In this document: positions 56,794 to 64,000 of the stretch, in pieces
Layout: each line of letters opens with the position of its first letter
Numbering within the stretch: the stretch's first letter is position 1
Translations under genes and position numbers: made by a program
Origin: WHSW01 sp963705955
GTDB taxonomy: Bacteria > Actinomycetota > Thermoleophilia > Solirubrobacterales > 70-9
Assembly: GCA_963705955.1 (NCBI GenBank)
Contig: CAVPLH010000006.1
Coordinates: 1,178,001 to 1,242,000, forward strand
Direction: 5' to 3'
Length of the DNA stretch: 64,000 nucleotides
The notes under the pieces: generated by a model
What the model was told of the DNA's origin: nothing
The model's input: the letters and a program-made list of their open reading frames with translations, nothing else
The model's database searches: none

Positions 56794-56867
56794 TGGAGCT
56801 GGTGGGACTCGAACCCACGGCCTCCGGCGTGCCACGCCGGCGCTCTGCCCAGCTGAGCTACAGCCCC
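56794..56867 (-). tRNA. tRNA-Ala (anticodon GGC)
   Basis: The acceptor stem pairs GGGGCTG with CAGCTCC, including the G3:U70 pair that identifies alanine tRNAs. The anticodon arm is CCGGC-GTGGCAC-GCCGG with anticodon GGC, and the T arm has GGGTTCGAGTCCC. CCA is not encoded. Confidence 0.95.
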
Positions 56868-57287
56868 AGGGAGCTCGTACTCCGCCGCCCAGTGTAGACA
56901 AGCCCGCTGGCCATTTTTCGCAGCCGCGAGACGCAGATGGACGCTGCGTCGGCCTGCGACAAGGTCTACCGGCAGCAGGTAGCAACGGTCCAGGTCGCCG
57001 CAGTAGACGGCGATCGCGTCGATCTCCGCCGCGCTGTAGGTCGTCCCGACGTAGCCGCGCGGGGTGAGCCGATTGCCTGCGGTATTGACCTGGATCACCG
57101 CTCCACGCACCGACGCCCACTTGCATTGGATTCGGATCAGGTTCGTGCCCAGCTCGAAGACCAGGTCGTAGCGTCCGTGCTCCGTCATCGGACTCAGCAC
57201 CGGGATCCCGAGCCGGGTGGCCTCGGCGGCGATCTTCAGCTCGGCGATGTTGCCCTTCAGGTTCGGGTCGTGCTCCACCACGAACAC
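56868..57287 (-). CDS. PD-(D/E)XK endonuclease-like protein, open into the tRNA gene
   Basis: 140 residues before the tRNA, from the ATG at 57287. Motifs are LKGNIAELKIAAEATRLGIPVL (Glu), RYDLVFELGTNLIRIQCKW (Asp ... QCK), and VNTAGNRLTPRGYVGTTYSA. This is the layout of the group I intron-associated PDDEXK homing-type family. No stop codon precedes the tRNA. The frame runs through it (GAVAQLGRAPAWHAGGRG) and into the antitoxin. Confidence 0.75.
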
Positions 57288-57381
57288 ATGTTCGCATCAC
57301 CTCCGGACGGAAACCGGGTCAGCCGGCGAGGTGCGCGCCGGATCGCCCGGTAGCCGGCGCCTCTGGCGGGCGGACCGCTGC

Positions 57382-58194
57382 TCAGCCGTCGTCTACGTCG
57401 AGGACGAGCCGGTCGAAGCGCCGGTCCCGGACCCGGAATTCGAACGGCGAGCGCTCCTCGAGCTCGCGCAGCAGCTCGACCGGTTGTGCGAGGCGCATCT
57501 CCAGTGTCGCCCGCCCGGACGCGAACCGTCTCACCGAGATCTCCGCCGTCTCGGCGATCCCGCCCGCGGCGTCCTCGAACCCGACCAGCTGCGAGAAGTC
57601 GTTGAGCGGGCCGACCTCGATCTCGACCACGCCCCTGAACAGCTCGGCGGCGGGTCGGTCTACCTGTCCATTCGTCTCGGCGACCGCGTCGGGGTCGGGC
57701 TCCTCGTCCCCGGCGAGCCGCGCGATCCCCTCGCGCAGCGCGTCGATCAGCCGGTCCCGGCCGCCCGGCGGCCGCCGCTCGAGCTCGGCCATCCGCTCGG
57801 CGAGCTCGGCGGCATCGTGCATCGCGCGCAGCCGGATCCGCGTCGCCTGGCCGCGCGCCTGGCCGCGAACCGCCTCGAGCTCGGCCGCGAGCGCGACCAG
57901 CGATCGCATCCCGCTCGCACTCTCGGCCCGCAACGGCTCGAGCTCCGCCCGCGCTTCGGCCAGCTGGCGCTCGCGCTCGACGACCCGCTCGGAGAGGCCG
58001 TCGGCGACCAGCTCGAGCTGCGCGATCCGCAGCTCCCGCTGCTTGAGCTCGTCGAGCACGCCGGCGAGCTCCGACGCCTGGCGCTCGAGCGCCGCAGAGG
58101 CCTCGGCGGCGGCCGCGTCGTGCGCCGCCAGTGCTTCCTCGACCTCGCTGCGCCGGTAGCCGAACAGCGACCGCTTGAACCGCTTGCCCTCGAT
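57382..58194 (-). CDS. Coiled-coil protein with DivIVA-like N-terminus; start uncertain
   Basis: The frame opens after a TAG at about 58206 with KRFKRSLFGYRRSEVEEAL, which resembles the DivIVA/cell-division N-terminal motif. A long coiled coil follows (REARAELE-type heptads, LKQRELRIAQLELVADGL, AELAERMAELERR). The C-terminal domain has GGVVEIEVGPLNDFSQLVGFEDA and VRRFASGRATLEMRLA. No ATG/GTG/TTG exists before the first internal GTG at 58059, so the start may be an ATC at 58194 or lost to an error. A septal or polar scaffold role is inference. Confidence 0.6.
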   Translation of the reverse strand: MEGKRFKRSLFGYRRSEVEEALAAHDAAAAEASAALERQASELAGVLDELKQRELRIAQLELVADGLSERVVERERQLAEARAELEPLRAESASGMRSLVALAAELEAVRGQARGQATRIRLRAMHDAAELAERMAELERRPPGGRDRLIDALREGIARLAGDEEPDPDAVAETNGQVDRPAAELFRGVVEIEVGPLNDFSQLVGFEDAAGGIAETAEISVRRFASGRATLEMRLAQPVELLRELEERSPFEFRVRDRRFDRLVLDVDDG

Positions 58195-58246
58195 GCGTGG
58201 AAGCTAGGCGCCCGATCGGACGGATACCGCCCTCCGCGCCGCTCAT

Positions 58247-58681
58247 CTACGCCGCCGCGCCCTCGATCCCGAGCTCGAGCCGCTCCGCCTCGCCCCAGAG
58301 CTTCTCCAGCCGGTAGCGCTCGCGGATCTCCGGCACCTGGATGTGCAGGACGCAGTCGAGGTAGTCGGCGAGGATCCAGCGCGCCTCGCGCTCGCCCTCG
58401 ACCCGCGCCGGCAGCCGCCCGTCGTCCTTCTTCAGCCGCTGGTGGACCTCGTCGTGGATCGCCTTCGCCTGGCGCTCGTTGCGCGCGGTCGCGATCAGCA
58501 GATAGTCCGTGTAGCCGACGAGGTCGGCGACGTCGAGCGCGACGATCTGCTCGCCCTGCTTGTCGTCGACGATCGCCGCGATCCGGCGCGTCAACGCCGC
58601 CGACGCTCCGGACCCGGGCGCGGCGCGCTCGGCCGCGCGCTCGGACTCGGCCACCGGCTCGCTCTCCGCCGCGGCGCTCAC
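58247..58681 (-). CDS. rsfS: Ribosomal silencing factor RsfS
   Basis: 144 residues. The core is LTRRIAAIVDDKQGEQIVALDVADLVGYTDYLLIATARNERQAKAI and the family ending is WILADYLDCVLHIQVPEIRERYRLEKLWGEA. It binds L14 and keeps subunits apart when starved. The GTG at 58681 overlaps the nadD TGA. Confidence 0.94.
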   Translation of the reverse strand: MSAAAESEPVAESERAAERAAPGSGASAALTRRIAAIVDDKQGEQIVALDVADLVGYTDYLLIATARNERQAKAIHDEVHQRLKKDDGRLPARVEGEREARWILADYLDCVLHIQVPEIRERYRLEKLWGEAERLELGIEGAAA

Positions 58682-59289
58682 GCCGGCACCGCTTCCCGGT
58701 AGAGCCCCCGCTCGGCGATCAGGTCCGCGACCGGGTCGACAACCAGGTAGCGGATCGGCCGCCGTTCTGCGATCCGCCGCCGGATCTCGGTCGAGCTGAC
58801 GCCGATCTCGGGCATCGAGATCGTCTCCGACCGCCCGGCGGCGCCGAGTCGCTCGAGCGCCGCCTCGGCCGCGTCGAGCGCGGTGCCGGGGCGCGCCGCG
58901 ATCGCGATCCGCGCCAGCTCCAGGACCCGCTGCGGCCGGTGCCACTCGTCGAGCTGCGCAGCGACGTCGGCTCCCATCAGGAAGAAGAGATCGTCGCCGG
59001 GCCGTGCGTCTCGCAACTCCTGGAGCGTAAGCGCGGTGTAGGACGGCCCGTCCCGCCGCACCTCGCTGTCGCTGACCTCGAGCAGCTCGTTGTCGGCCGC
59101 GGCGCGCCGCGCCAACTCGAGCCGCACCTCCCTGCCCGGGTCGGGCTCGATCGCCTTGTGCGGCGCCTCCCCGGTCGGGACGAGCAGCACCCGGTCGAGC
59201 CCGAGCTGGGAAGCGGCCTCCTGGGCCAGCACCAGGTGGCCGATGTGAGGCGGGTTGAACGCACCCCCGAGGATGCCGAGCGCGCCGAC
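58678..59289 (-). CDS. nadD: Nicotinate-nucleotide adenylyltransferase; start codon not canonical
   Basis: The (H/T)xGH nucleotidyltransferase motif GGAFNPPHIGHLVLAQEA lies at about 59260-59225. The downstream motifs are LVPTGEAPHKA, FFLMGADVAAQLDEWHRP and the SxTExR-type ISMPEIGVSSTEIRRRI. The first standard start (GTG 59232) would cut the HIGH motif away. The upstream frame after a TGA contains no ATG/GTG/TTG; the GTC at 59289 stands where the family starts. Order proA-nadD-rsfS supports identity. Confidence 0.88.
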   Translation of the reverse strand, partial: VGALGILGGAFNPPHIGHLVLAQEAASQLGLDRVLLVPTGEAPHKAIEPDPGREVRLELARRAAADNELLEVSDSEVRRDGPSYTALTLQELRDARPGDDLFFLMGADVAAQLDEWHRPQRVLELARIAIAARPGTALDAAEAALERLGAAGRSETISMPEIGVSSTEIRRRIAERRPIRYLVVDPVADLIAERGLYREAVPA

Positions 59290-59293
59290 CGCG

Positions 59294-60565
59294 CTACCCC
59301 CGGACCTGGCCGTCGCCGTAGATCACGTACTTGGTCGTGGTCAGCTCGCGGAGGCCGATCGGCCCCCGCGCGTGAAGCTTCTGGGTCGAGTTGCCGATCT
59401 CGGCTCCCATCCCGAACTCGTAGCCGTCGGTGAACCTCGTCGAGGCGTTGACGTAGACGACCGCGGCGTCGACATCCTCGGTGAACTCGGCGGCGACCGC
59501 GCTCGAGCCGGTGACGATCGCCTCGGAGTGTCCCGTGCCGTGGCGGTTGACGTGCTCGACCGCCTCGGGCAGCGAGTCGACCACCCCGACCGCCATCTTC
59601 AGGCCCAGGTACTCGGTATCCCAATCGGCGTCGGCCGCCTCGCCGACCTCGCTCGCCCCCGACACCGCGCGGGTGCGCCCGTCACCGACCAGCTCGACCC
59701 CTGCAGCTCGCAGGTCGGCGAGGATCGCGGGCAGGAACTCGGCCGCGACGTCGGTGTGCACGAGCAGGGTCTCGGCCGAGTTGCAGACGCCCGGCCGATC
59801 CACCTTCGCGTCGTAGGCGATCCGCCTCGCCATCTCGAGATCGGCGTCGGCGTGCACGTAGACGTGGCAGTTGCCCGCCGCCGCGTACATCACCGGCACC
59901 GTCGCGACCGACTTCAGCGCCTCCTTGAGGCCGTCGCCGCCGCGGGGAATGATCAGATCGACCAGCCCCTCCGCGGTCGCCAGCTGCTCGAGCTCGGAGC
60001 GGTCGCCGGAGAGCAGCTCGACCGCGTTCGCGGGCAGCCCGGCGTCGGCGAGCGCCTCGGCGACGAGGCCGGCCAGCGCGGCGTTCGAGCGCTCCGCGTA
60101 GCTCGAGCCGCGGAGCACGATCGAGTTGCCGCTCTTCAGAGTCAGCGCGGCACAGTCGATGGTCACGTTCGGCCGCGCCTCGTAGACGACGGCGACGACC
60201 CCGAGCGGGACCCGGAGCTTGCGCAGCTCGAGGCCGCTCTGGAGCGTGCGCGCCTCGAGCTCCTCGCCGACCGGGTCGGGCAGCGCGGCGACCGCACGGA
60301 CCCCGTCCGCCATCGCGACGACCCGCTCGGGCGTCAGCGTGAGGCGGTCGCGAAGCGCGTCCGTGAGCCCCTCGGCCCGCTGATCGGCGAGGTCGGCGGC
60401 GTTCGCCTCCAGGACCTCGTCGGCGCGCTCGACGATCAGCTCCGCGAGCCGCTCGAGCGCGCGGTCCTTGGTCTCCGTGCCGGCGCTCGCCAACTCGCGC
60501 GAGGCGCGTCGGGCGCTCTCGCAGGCCTCGCTGACGCTCTTCGCGGCGATCGCCATCGTCGTCAA
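59294..60565 (-). CDS. proA: Gamma-glutamyl phosphate reductase
   Basis: 423 residues. The aldehyde-dehydrogenase fold has the nucleophile Cys in KVDRPGVCNSAETLLV, VYEARPNVTIDCAALTLKSGNSIVLRGSSYA and FGMGAEIGNSTQKLHARGPIGL. It is the second step of proline synthesis. The next gene upstream is proB. Confidence 0.95.
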   Translation of the reverse strand: MTTMAIAAKSVSEACESARRASRELASAGTETKDRALERLAELIVERADEVLEANAADLADQRAEGLTDALRDRLTLTPERVVAMADGVRAVAALPDPVGEELEARTLQSGLELRKLRVPLGVVAVVYEARPNVTIDCAALTLKSGNSIVLRGSSYAERSNAALAGLVAEALADAGLPANAVELLSGDRSELEQLATAEGLVDLIIPRGGDGLKEALKSVATVPVMYAAAGNCHVYVHADADLEMARRIAYDAKVDRPGVCNSAETLLVHTDVAAEFLPAILADLRAAGVELVGDGRTRAVSGASEVGEAADADWDTEYLGLKMAVGVVDSLPEAVEHVNRHGTGHSEAIVTGSSAVAAEFTEDVDAAVVYVNASTRFTDGYEFGMGAEIGNSTQKLHARGPIGLRELTTTKYVIYGDGQVRG

Positions 60566-60595
60566 AGGGTAGCGGCGCGCGGAGCCGCTGCAGGC

Positions 60596-61687
60596 CTATG
60601 CGAGCACGAACCGGTCGCGGTGGATCGCCTCCTCGGAGGCGCTCGGCAGCATCTCCACGACCTGCTCGGACTGCAGGCCCTTGACGCGGTCGAGCTCGGC
60701 GGCCGAGTAGTTGACGATCCCCTTGCCGACCAGCTCCCCGTCGCAGACGACGTCGACGGCGTCCCCGGCGGCGAACTCCCCGGTCGACGGCGGTGACACC
60801 GACCGGGAGCAGGCTGGAGCCGCGCTCGCGCAGCACCCGCGCCGCGCCCGGCATCGACCGAGACGCGCCCCCGCACCGGCTTCGCGTGGCGGAGCCAGAG
60901 CTTGAACGCCGGCGTGCGCTCGGGGTGCGCCGCGAATCGCGTCCCGACCGGCTCGTCCCGAGCTGCGGCAACCAGCGTCCCCGGCACGGTCCCGTTGCAG
61001 ATCGCCGCCGGGATCCCGGCCGCGCTCGCCATCCCCGCCGCCGCGACCTTGCTGCGCATGCCTCCCGAACCCAGCGGCGAGGTGCGGTCGCCGATCCGGT
61101 AGCGGTCGAGCTCGGCGAAGTCGTCGACTCGCCCGACCAGCTCGGCGGACGGGTCATGACGCGGATCGGCGGTGTGCAGCCCGTCCGTGTCCGTGAGCAG
61201 GACGAGCAGGCGCGCCCCGAGCAGCAGCGCCACCTGGGCGGAGAGGAAGTCGTTGTCGCCGAACGTGATCTCGTCGGTCGCCGTGGTGTCGTTCTCGTTG
61301 ATCACCGGCACGGCGCGCCAATCGAGCAGCCTGCGAAGCGCCCGCCGCGCGTTCAGGTAGTGGACCCGGACCGCGAGGTCGAACGAGGTCAGCAGCACCT
61401 GCGCGGCGCGCACCTCCTCGGCCGCCAGCCGCGCCTCGTAGGCGCGGAACAGGGTCCCCTGGCCGAGCGCCGAGGCCGCCTGCAGCTCGTCGATCGTCCG
61501 CGGGCGCGTCGGCAGCTCCATCAGCCCCATCCCGAGCGCGATCGCCCCCGAGGTCACCATCGCCACGTCCTCGCCGCCGTGGTGCAGCTCGCGCGACCTG
61601 CGCGCAGACGCTGTCGAGCACCTGCTCGCGCAACGCCCCGCGGTCGTCGGCGACGATCGAGGATCCGAGCTTGACGACGATGGTCAT
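60596..61687 (-). pseudogene. proB: Glutamate 5-kinase, frame-disrupted
   Basis: The ATG at 61687 gives TIVVKLGSSIVADDRGALRE. After a slip near 61600 the kinase continues as VAMVTSGAIALGMGLMELP, PVINENDTTATDEITFGDND and LLTDTDGLHTADPRHDPSAELV to LGSGGMRSKVAAAGMASAAGIP. Two further slips (about 60850 and 60790) separate the PUA domain (GEFAAGDAVDVVCDGELVGKGIVNY), which ends at 60596. All active-site motifs survive and proA is intact, so sequence error is plausible. Confidence 0.85.
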
Positions 61688-61716
61688 GGGCGCCGAGTGT
61701 AGGTACGGCTCCCCGC

Positions 61717-63009
61717 TCAGCCGGGGTCGAGCTCGAACTCCTCGTCGCCGATCCGGACCTCGTCGCCGGGCTCGAAGCCGGCGCGCTCGAGCGCCGCGAT
61801 GACGCCGATCTCGCGCAGCCGCTGCTCGAGATAGGCGAGCGCCTCGAGGTTGGAGAGGTCGTGGCGCGCGACCAGCAGCTCGACGCCGCGGCCGGTGACC
61901 CGGAACGCGGGCCCCTCGCGCTCGACGTCGAAGCCCCCGTCGCCCTGCGGTCGGTAGACGATGTGCTCGGCCTCGAACTCGGGCTCGCCGGCGGCGAGCC
62001 GGGCAGGCGCCGCGTCGTCGGTCGACGGGACGGCGCCGAGGAGCGCCCCGCGGAGCTCGTCGAGGCCGGCGCCGGTCGCCGACGAGATCGCGAGCACGCC
62101 GAGCGTCGACTCGCCGAGCCGCCGCCGCCAGGCGGCCACCGACGCCTCGACCTCCTCCGCGGGCAGCAGGTCGCGCTTCGTCAGCACGACCAGCTCGGGC
62201 AACAGCTCGAGCCCGGCACCGTGCGCCGCGAGCTCGCCGCGGACCGTCGCGTAGGCCGCCTCGGGATCGGTACCCGGCCCGAGCTCGACGAGGTGGACGA
62301 GGGCCCGACAACGCTCGACGTGGGCGAGGAACTCGTGGCCGAGCCCGGCGCCCTCGGCGGCGCCCTCGATCAGCCCGGGGATATCGGCGAGCACGAGTTG
62401 TCGCTCGCCGTCGTCGATCGTCCCCAGCACCGGCTCGAGCGTCGTGAACGGATAGTCCGCGACCTTCGGCGCAGCCCGCGTCAGCCTGCCCAGCAACGAG
62501 GACTTGCCGGCGTTCGGGAGCCCGACGAGGCCGGCGTCGGCGAGCAGCTTCAGCCGCAGCTCGATCCACCCCGACTGGCCGCCGAGCCCGCGTTCCGCGA
62601 ACCGCGGAGCCTGGCGGGTCGAGTTGGCGAACCGCTTGTTGCCGTGCCCGCCCGCCCCCCCGTGAGCGACCACCGCCCGCTGCCCGGGCTCGACCAGGTC
62701 GTAGCGCTCGCCCTCGAGGCCCTCGGCCGTCGTCCCCGGCGGCACCGGGATCAGCTCGTCGTCGCCGCGGGCGCCGTGGCGCTGCTTGCCCTGGCCGTGG
62801 CCGCCGCGCCCCGCACGGTGATGGGGCGAGAAGCGCAGCGCCGCGAGGTCGCGGCGCGACGGGTCGCAGACGAGCGTCACGTCGCCGCCGCGACCGCCGT
62901 CGCCGCCGTCGGGCCCGCCCCGCGGCACGTGCGCCTCGCGGCGAAACGAGACGACGCCGTTGCCGCCGGCGCCGCCCTCGACGTAGATCCTGGCGCGGTC
63001 GTGGAGCAT
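61717..63009 (-). CDS. obg: GTPase Obg
   Basis: 430 residues from the ATG at 63009. The Gly-rich Obg fold (DRARIYVEGGAGGNGVVSFRRE, HGARGDDELIPVPPGT) is followed by the G domain (VGLPNAGKSSLLGRL, LVLADIPGLIEGAAEGAG, VVLTKRDLLP) and the C-terminal OCT domain. It acts in ribosome assembly and stress. Order obg-proB-proA-nadD-rsfS is standard. Confidence 0.96.
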   Translation of the reverse strand: MLHDRARIYVEGGAGGNGVVSFRREAHVPRGGPDGGDGGRGGDVTLVCDPSRRDLAALRFSPHHRAGRGGHGQGKQRHGARGDDELIPVPPGTTAEGLEGERYDLVEPGQRAVVAHGGAGGHGNKRFANSTRQAPRFAERGLGGQSGWIELRLKLLADAGLVGLPNAGKSSLLGRLTRAAPKVADYPFTTLEPVLGTIDDGERQLVLADIPGLIEGAAEGAGLGHEFLAHVERCRALVHLVELGPGTDPEAAYATVRGELAAHGAGLELLPELVVLTKRDLLPAEEVEASVAAWRRRLGESTLGVLAISSATGAGLDELRGALLGAVPSTDDAAPARLAAGEPEFEAEHIVYRPQGDGGFDVEREGPAFRVTGRGVELLVARHDLSNLEALAYLEQRLREIGVIAALERAGFEPGDEVRIGDEEFELDPG

Positions 63010-63095
63010 CGGATCAACGGTAGACGGGTTCACGGCCACGAGAGAGCGAGCACAAGCCGACGGCCGCCCGTCGACAGCGCGGGACCCGGGAGTGC

Positions 63096-63267
63096 CTAGA
63101 TGATTGATTCCACGGAGTCGCGTGCGCGGGGGCGCTCGGGACCGAGCTGGGCGTGGCCGGCGGGCGCAGCCCATGCCGGTTGGCATGGGCAAGTCCCGAC
63201 GGGCGCGATCCAGCGACGGTATCCGGGCGTCATCCGCGTGCGTGAGGTCGTGGGATCACTCATCTAG
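63096..63267. repeat. 172-bp MITE-like element, copy B
   Basis: Same length and orientation as 48095-48266, with five substitutions and no gaps. The terminal CTAG and the 12-bp inverted ends are conserved. The right CTAG supplies the stop of the anti-sigma gene. Confidence 0.8.
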
Positions 63268-63530
63268 CCGCCGGCGCCGGAGTGCCAGTCGCTGAACGCG
63301 TGCAGCAGCTCCCCGCGGGCCTCGGCGCTGATCGACTCCTCCGGGATCCTCCCGATCGCCTCCAGCGTGATCCGCATCTGGCCGAGGTAGCGGAGGCAGG
63401 GCGGGCAGACCTCCATGTGGGCATCGAAGCGCTCCCGCTCGGTGGCGGCCATCCGCCCCTCGAGGTAATCGGTAACCAGCTCTACGAATTCGCTGCAGCT
63501 CATCGTCTCACCGAGCGACCCACCGTTCAT
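63264..63530 (-). CDS. Zinc-finger anti-sigma factor (zf-HC2 type)
   Basis: 88 residues from the ATG at 63530 (or an internal ATG at 63503). The zinc motif is HMEVCPPCLRYL (HxxxCxxC) in a helical bundle (MSCSEFVELVTDYLEGRMAATERERFDAH). It overlaps the sigma gene stop by 4 bp, the usual sigma/anti-sigma coupling. The TAG stop is the right end of the 172-bp repeat, so a few native C-terminal residues may be missing. Confidence 0.88.
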   Translation of the reverse strand: MNGGSLGETMSCSEFVELVTDYLEGRMAATERERFDAHMEVCPPCLRYLGQMRITLEAIGRIPEESISAEARGELLHAFSDWHSGAGG

Positions 63531-64000
63531 GCCCCCACCCCCTGGGCTGCGAAGTAGGCCTCCAGCGCCGCGCGGACCTTGGATCGCGCACGGTGAAGGA
63601 GCACTCGCTGGTTGGTCTCGCTGAGGCCGAGAACGTTGCACGCATCGTCGGCCGGATAGCCCTGGAGGTCGCGCAGGGCGAGCACGTCGCGCTGGCGCGG
63701 CGGCAAAGCGCCGATCGCATCGAGCAGAACGTCCCTGACCTCGTTGCTCTCCAGCTGGGCGTCGACCCCCTCCCACTCCGCCGGTGGCCGCGACCACCAT
63801 CCGGGACGCTGTCCGTCCCGGCCCTGGAAGCGATCGGCGTCGACGGCCGGCTCGTCGCGCCCCTCCTCGCGCCGGCGACCGAGGAACGAGAACGGCAGCG
63901 TCCGCTTCTCGCGCTCGCCGCGGCTACGCGCGGTGTTGAGCAGGATCTGGAAGATCCAGGTGCGCAGCGAGGAACGACCCTCGAACCGGTCGATCCCCTT
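63527..64000 (-). CDS. ECF sigma factor, N-terminus beyond the window
   Basis: The visible C-terminal 157 residues include the end of region 2 (KGIDRFEGRSSLRTWIFQIL) and region 4 (LPPRQRDVLALRDLQGYPADDACNVLGLSETNQRVLLHRARSKVRAAL). A linker of about 50 residues rich in Arg/Glu/Asp lies between. The partner is the zinc-finger anti-sigma factor directly downstream. Confidence 0.9.
   Translation of the reverse strand, partial: KGIDRFEGRSSLRTWIFQILLNTARSRGEREKRTLPFSFLGRRREEGRDEPAVDADRFQGRDGQRPGWWSRPPAEWEGVDAQLESNEVRDVLLDAIGALPPRQRDVLALRDLQGYPADDACNVLGLSETNQRVLLHRARSKVRAALEAYFAAQGVGA

Overview
The window is a very GC-rich bacterial chromosome segment. GC-ending codons, many GTG and TTG starts, a PPi-type phosphofructokinase, a (3R)-hydroxyacyl dehydratase (HadAB) pair and many leaderless promoters point to Actinomycetota. 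Class Thermoleophilia is my best guess, but this is inference and no rRNA is present.

Region 1 (1-14.7 kb) is accessory. A minus-strand set (ABC ATPase, two Dabb-domain proteins, an ACMSD-like amidohydrolase) and a second minus-strand set (NitT/TauT-type binding protein, two permeases, a lipoprotein) flank a plus-strand catabolic run: two M24 (creatinase/DddP-like) proteins, a 2-hydroxyacid dehydrogenase, an SDR and a TPP enzyme. A Gfo/Idh oxidoreductase and an agmatinase-family ureohydrolase follow. Two 60-bp regions, at 2161-2220 and 12121-12180, share the same promoter and operator layout and would co-regulate the two halves of the transporter. The substrate is unknown. Most reading frames in the first 6.3 kb are broken by indels, and indels recur in GC-rich stretches elsewhere. 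Sequencing or assembly error is the likeliest cause, but decay is not excluded.

Region 2 (14.8-17 kb) has a secreted Asp-rich protein and an ECF sigma factor with a membrane segment and a long Gly/Ser/Thr tail. Region 3 (17-33.3 kb) is housekeeping: polA, an ACT-domain malic enzyme, a periplasmic binding protein, PPi-PFK, and a trp cluster (trpEGDC, then htrA, then trpFBA) preceded by hisIE. Region 4 (33.3-43.5 kb) is a minus-strand block: lepA, hadAB-like genes, hrcA, dnaJ, prmA, a membrane protein, murI, yqeY, phoH, ybeY, era. A small plus-strand repeat protein is embedded in it.

Region 5 (43.5-55 kb) holds an RTX-type protein, an M23 peptidase, murJ, rpsT, holA, comEC, comEA, acylphosphatase, a cupin and leuS. 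Region 6 (55-64 kb) holds small hypotheticals, a VOC protein, a fused endonuclease / tRNA-Ala / antitoxin frame, a coiled-coil gene, rsfS, nadD, proA, a broken proB, obg, and an ECF sigma / zinc-finger anti-sigma pair cut by the window end. A 172-bp element with inverted ends occurs twice (48095-48266 and 63096-63267) at 167/172 identity.
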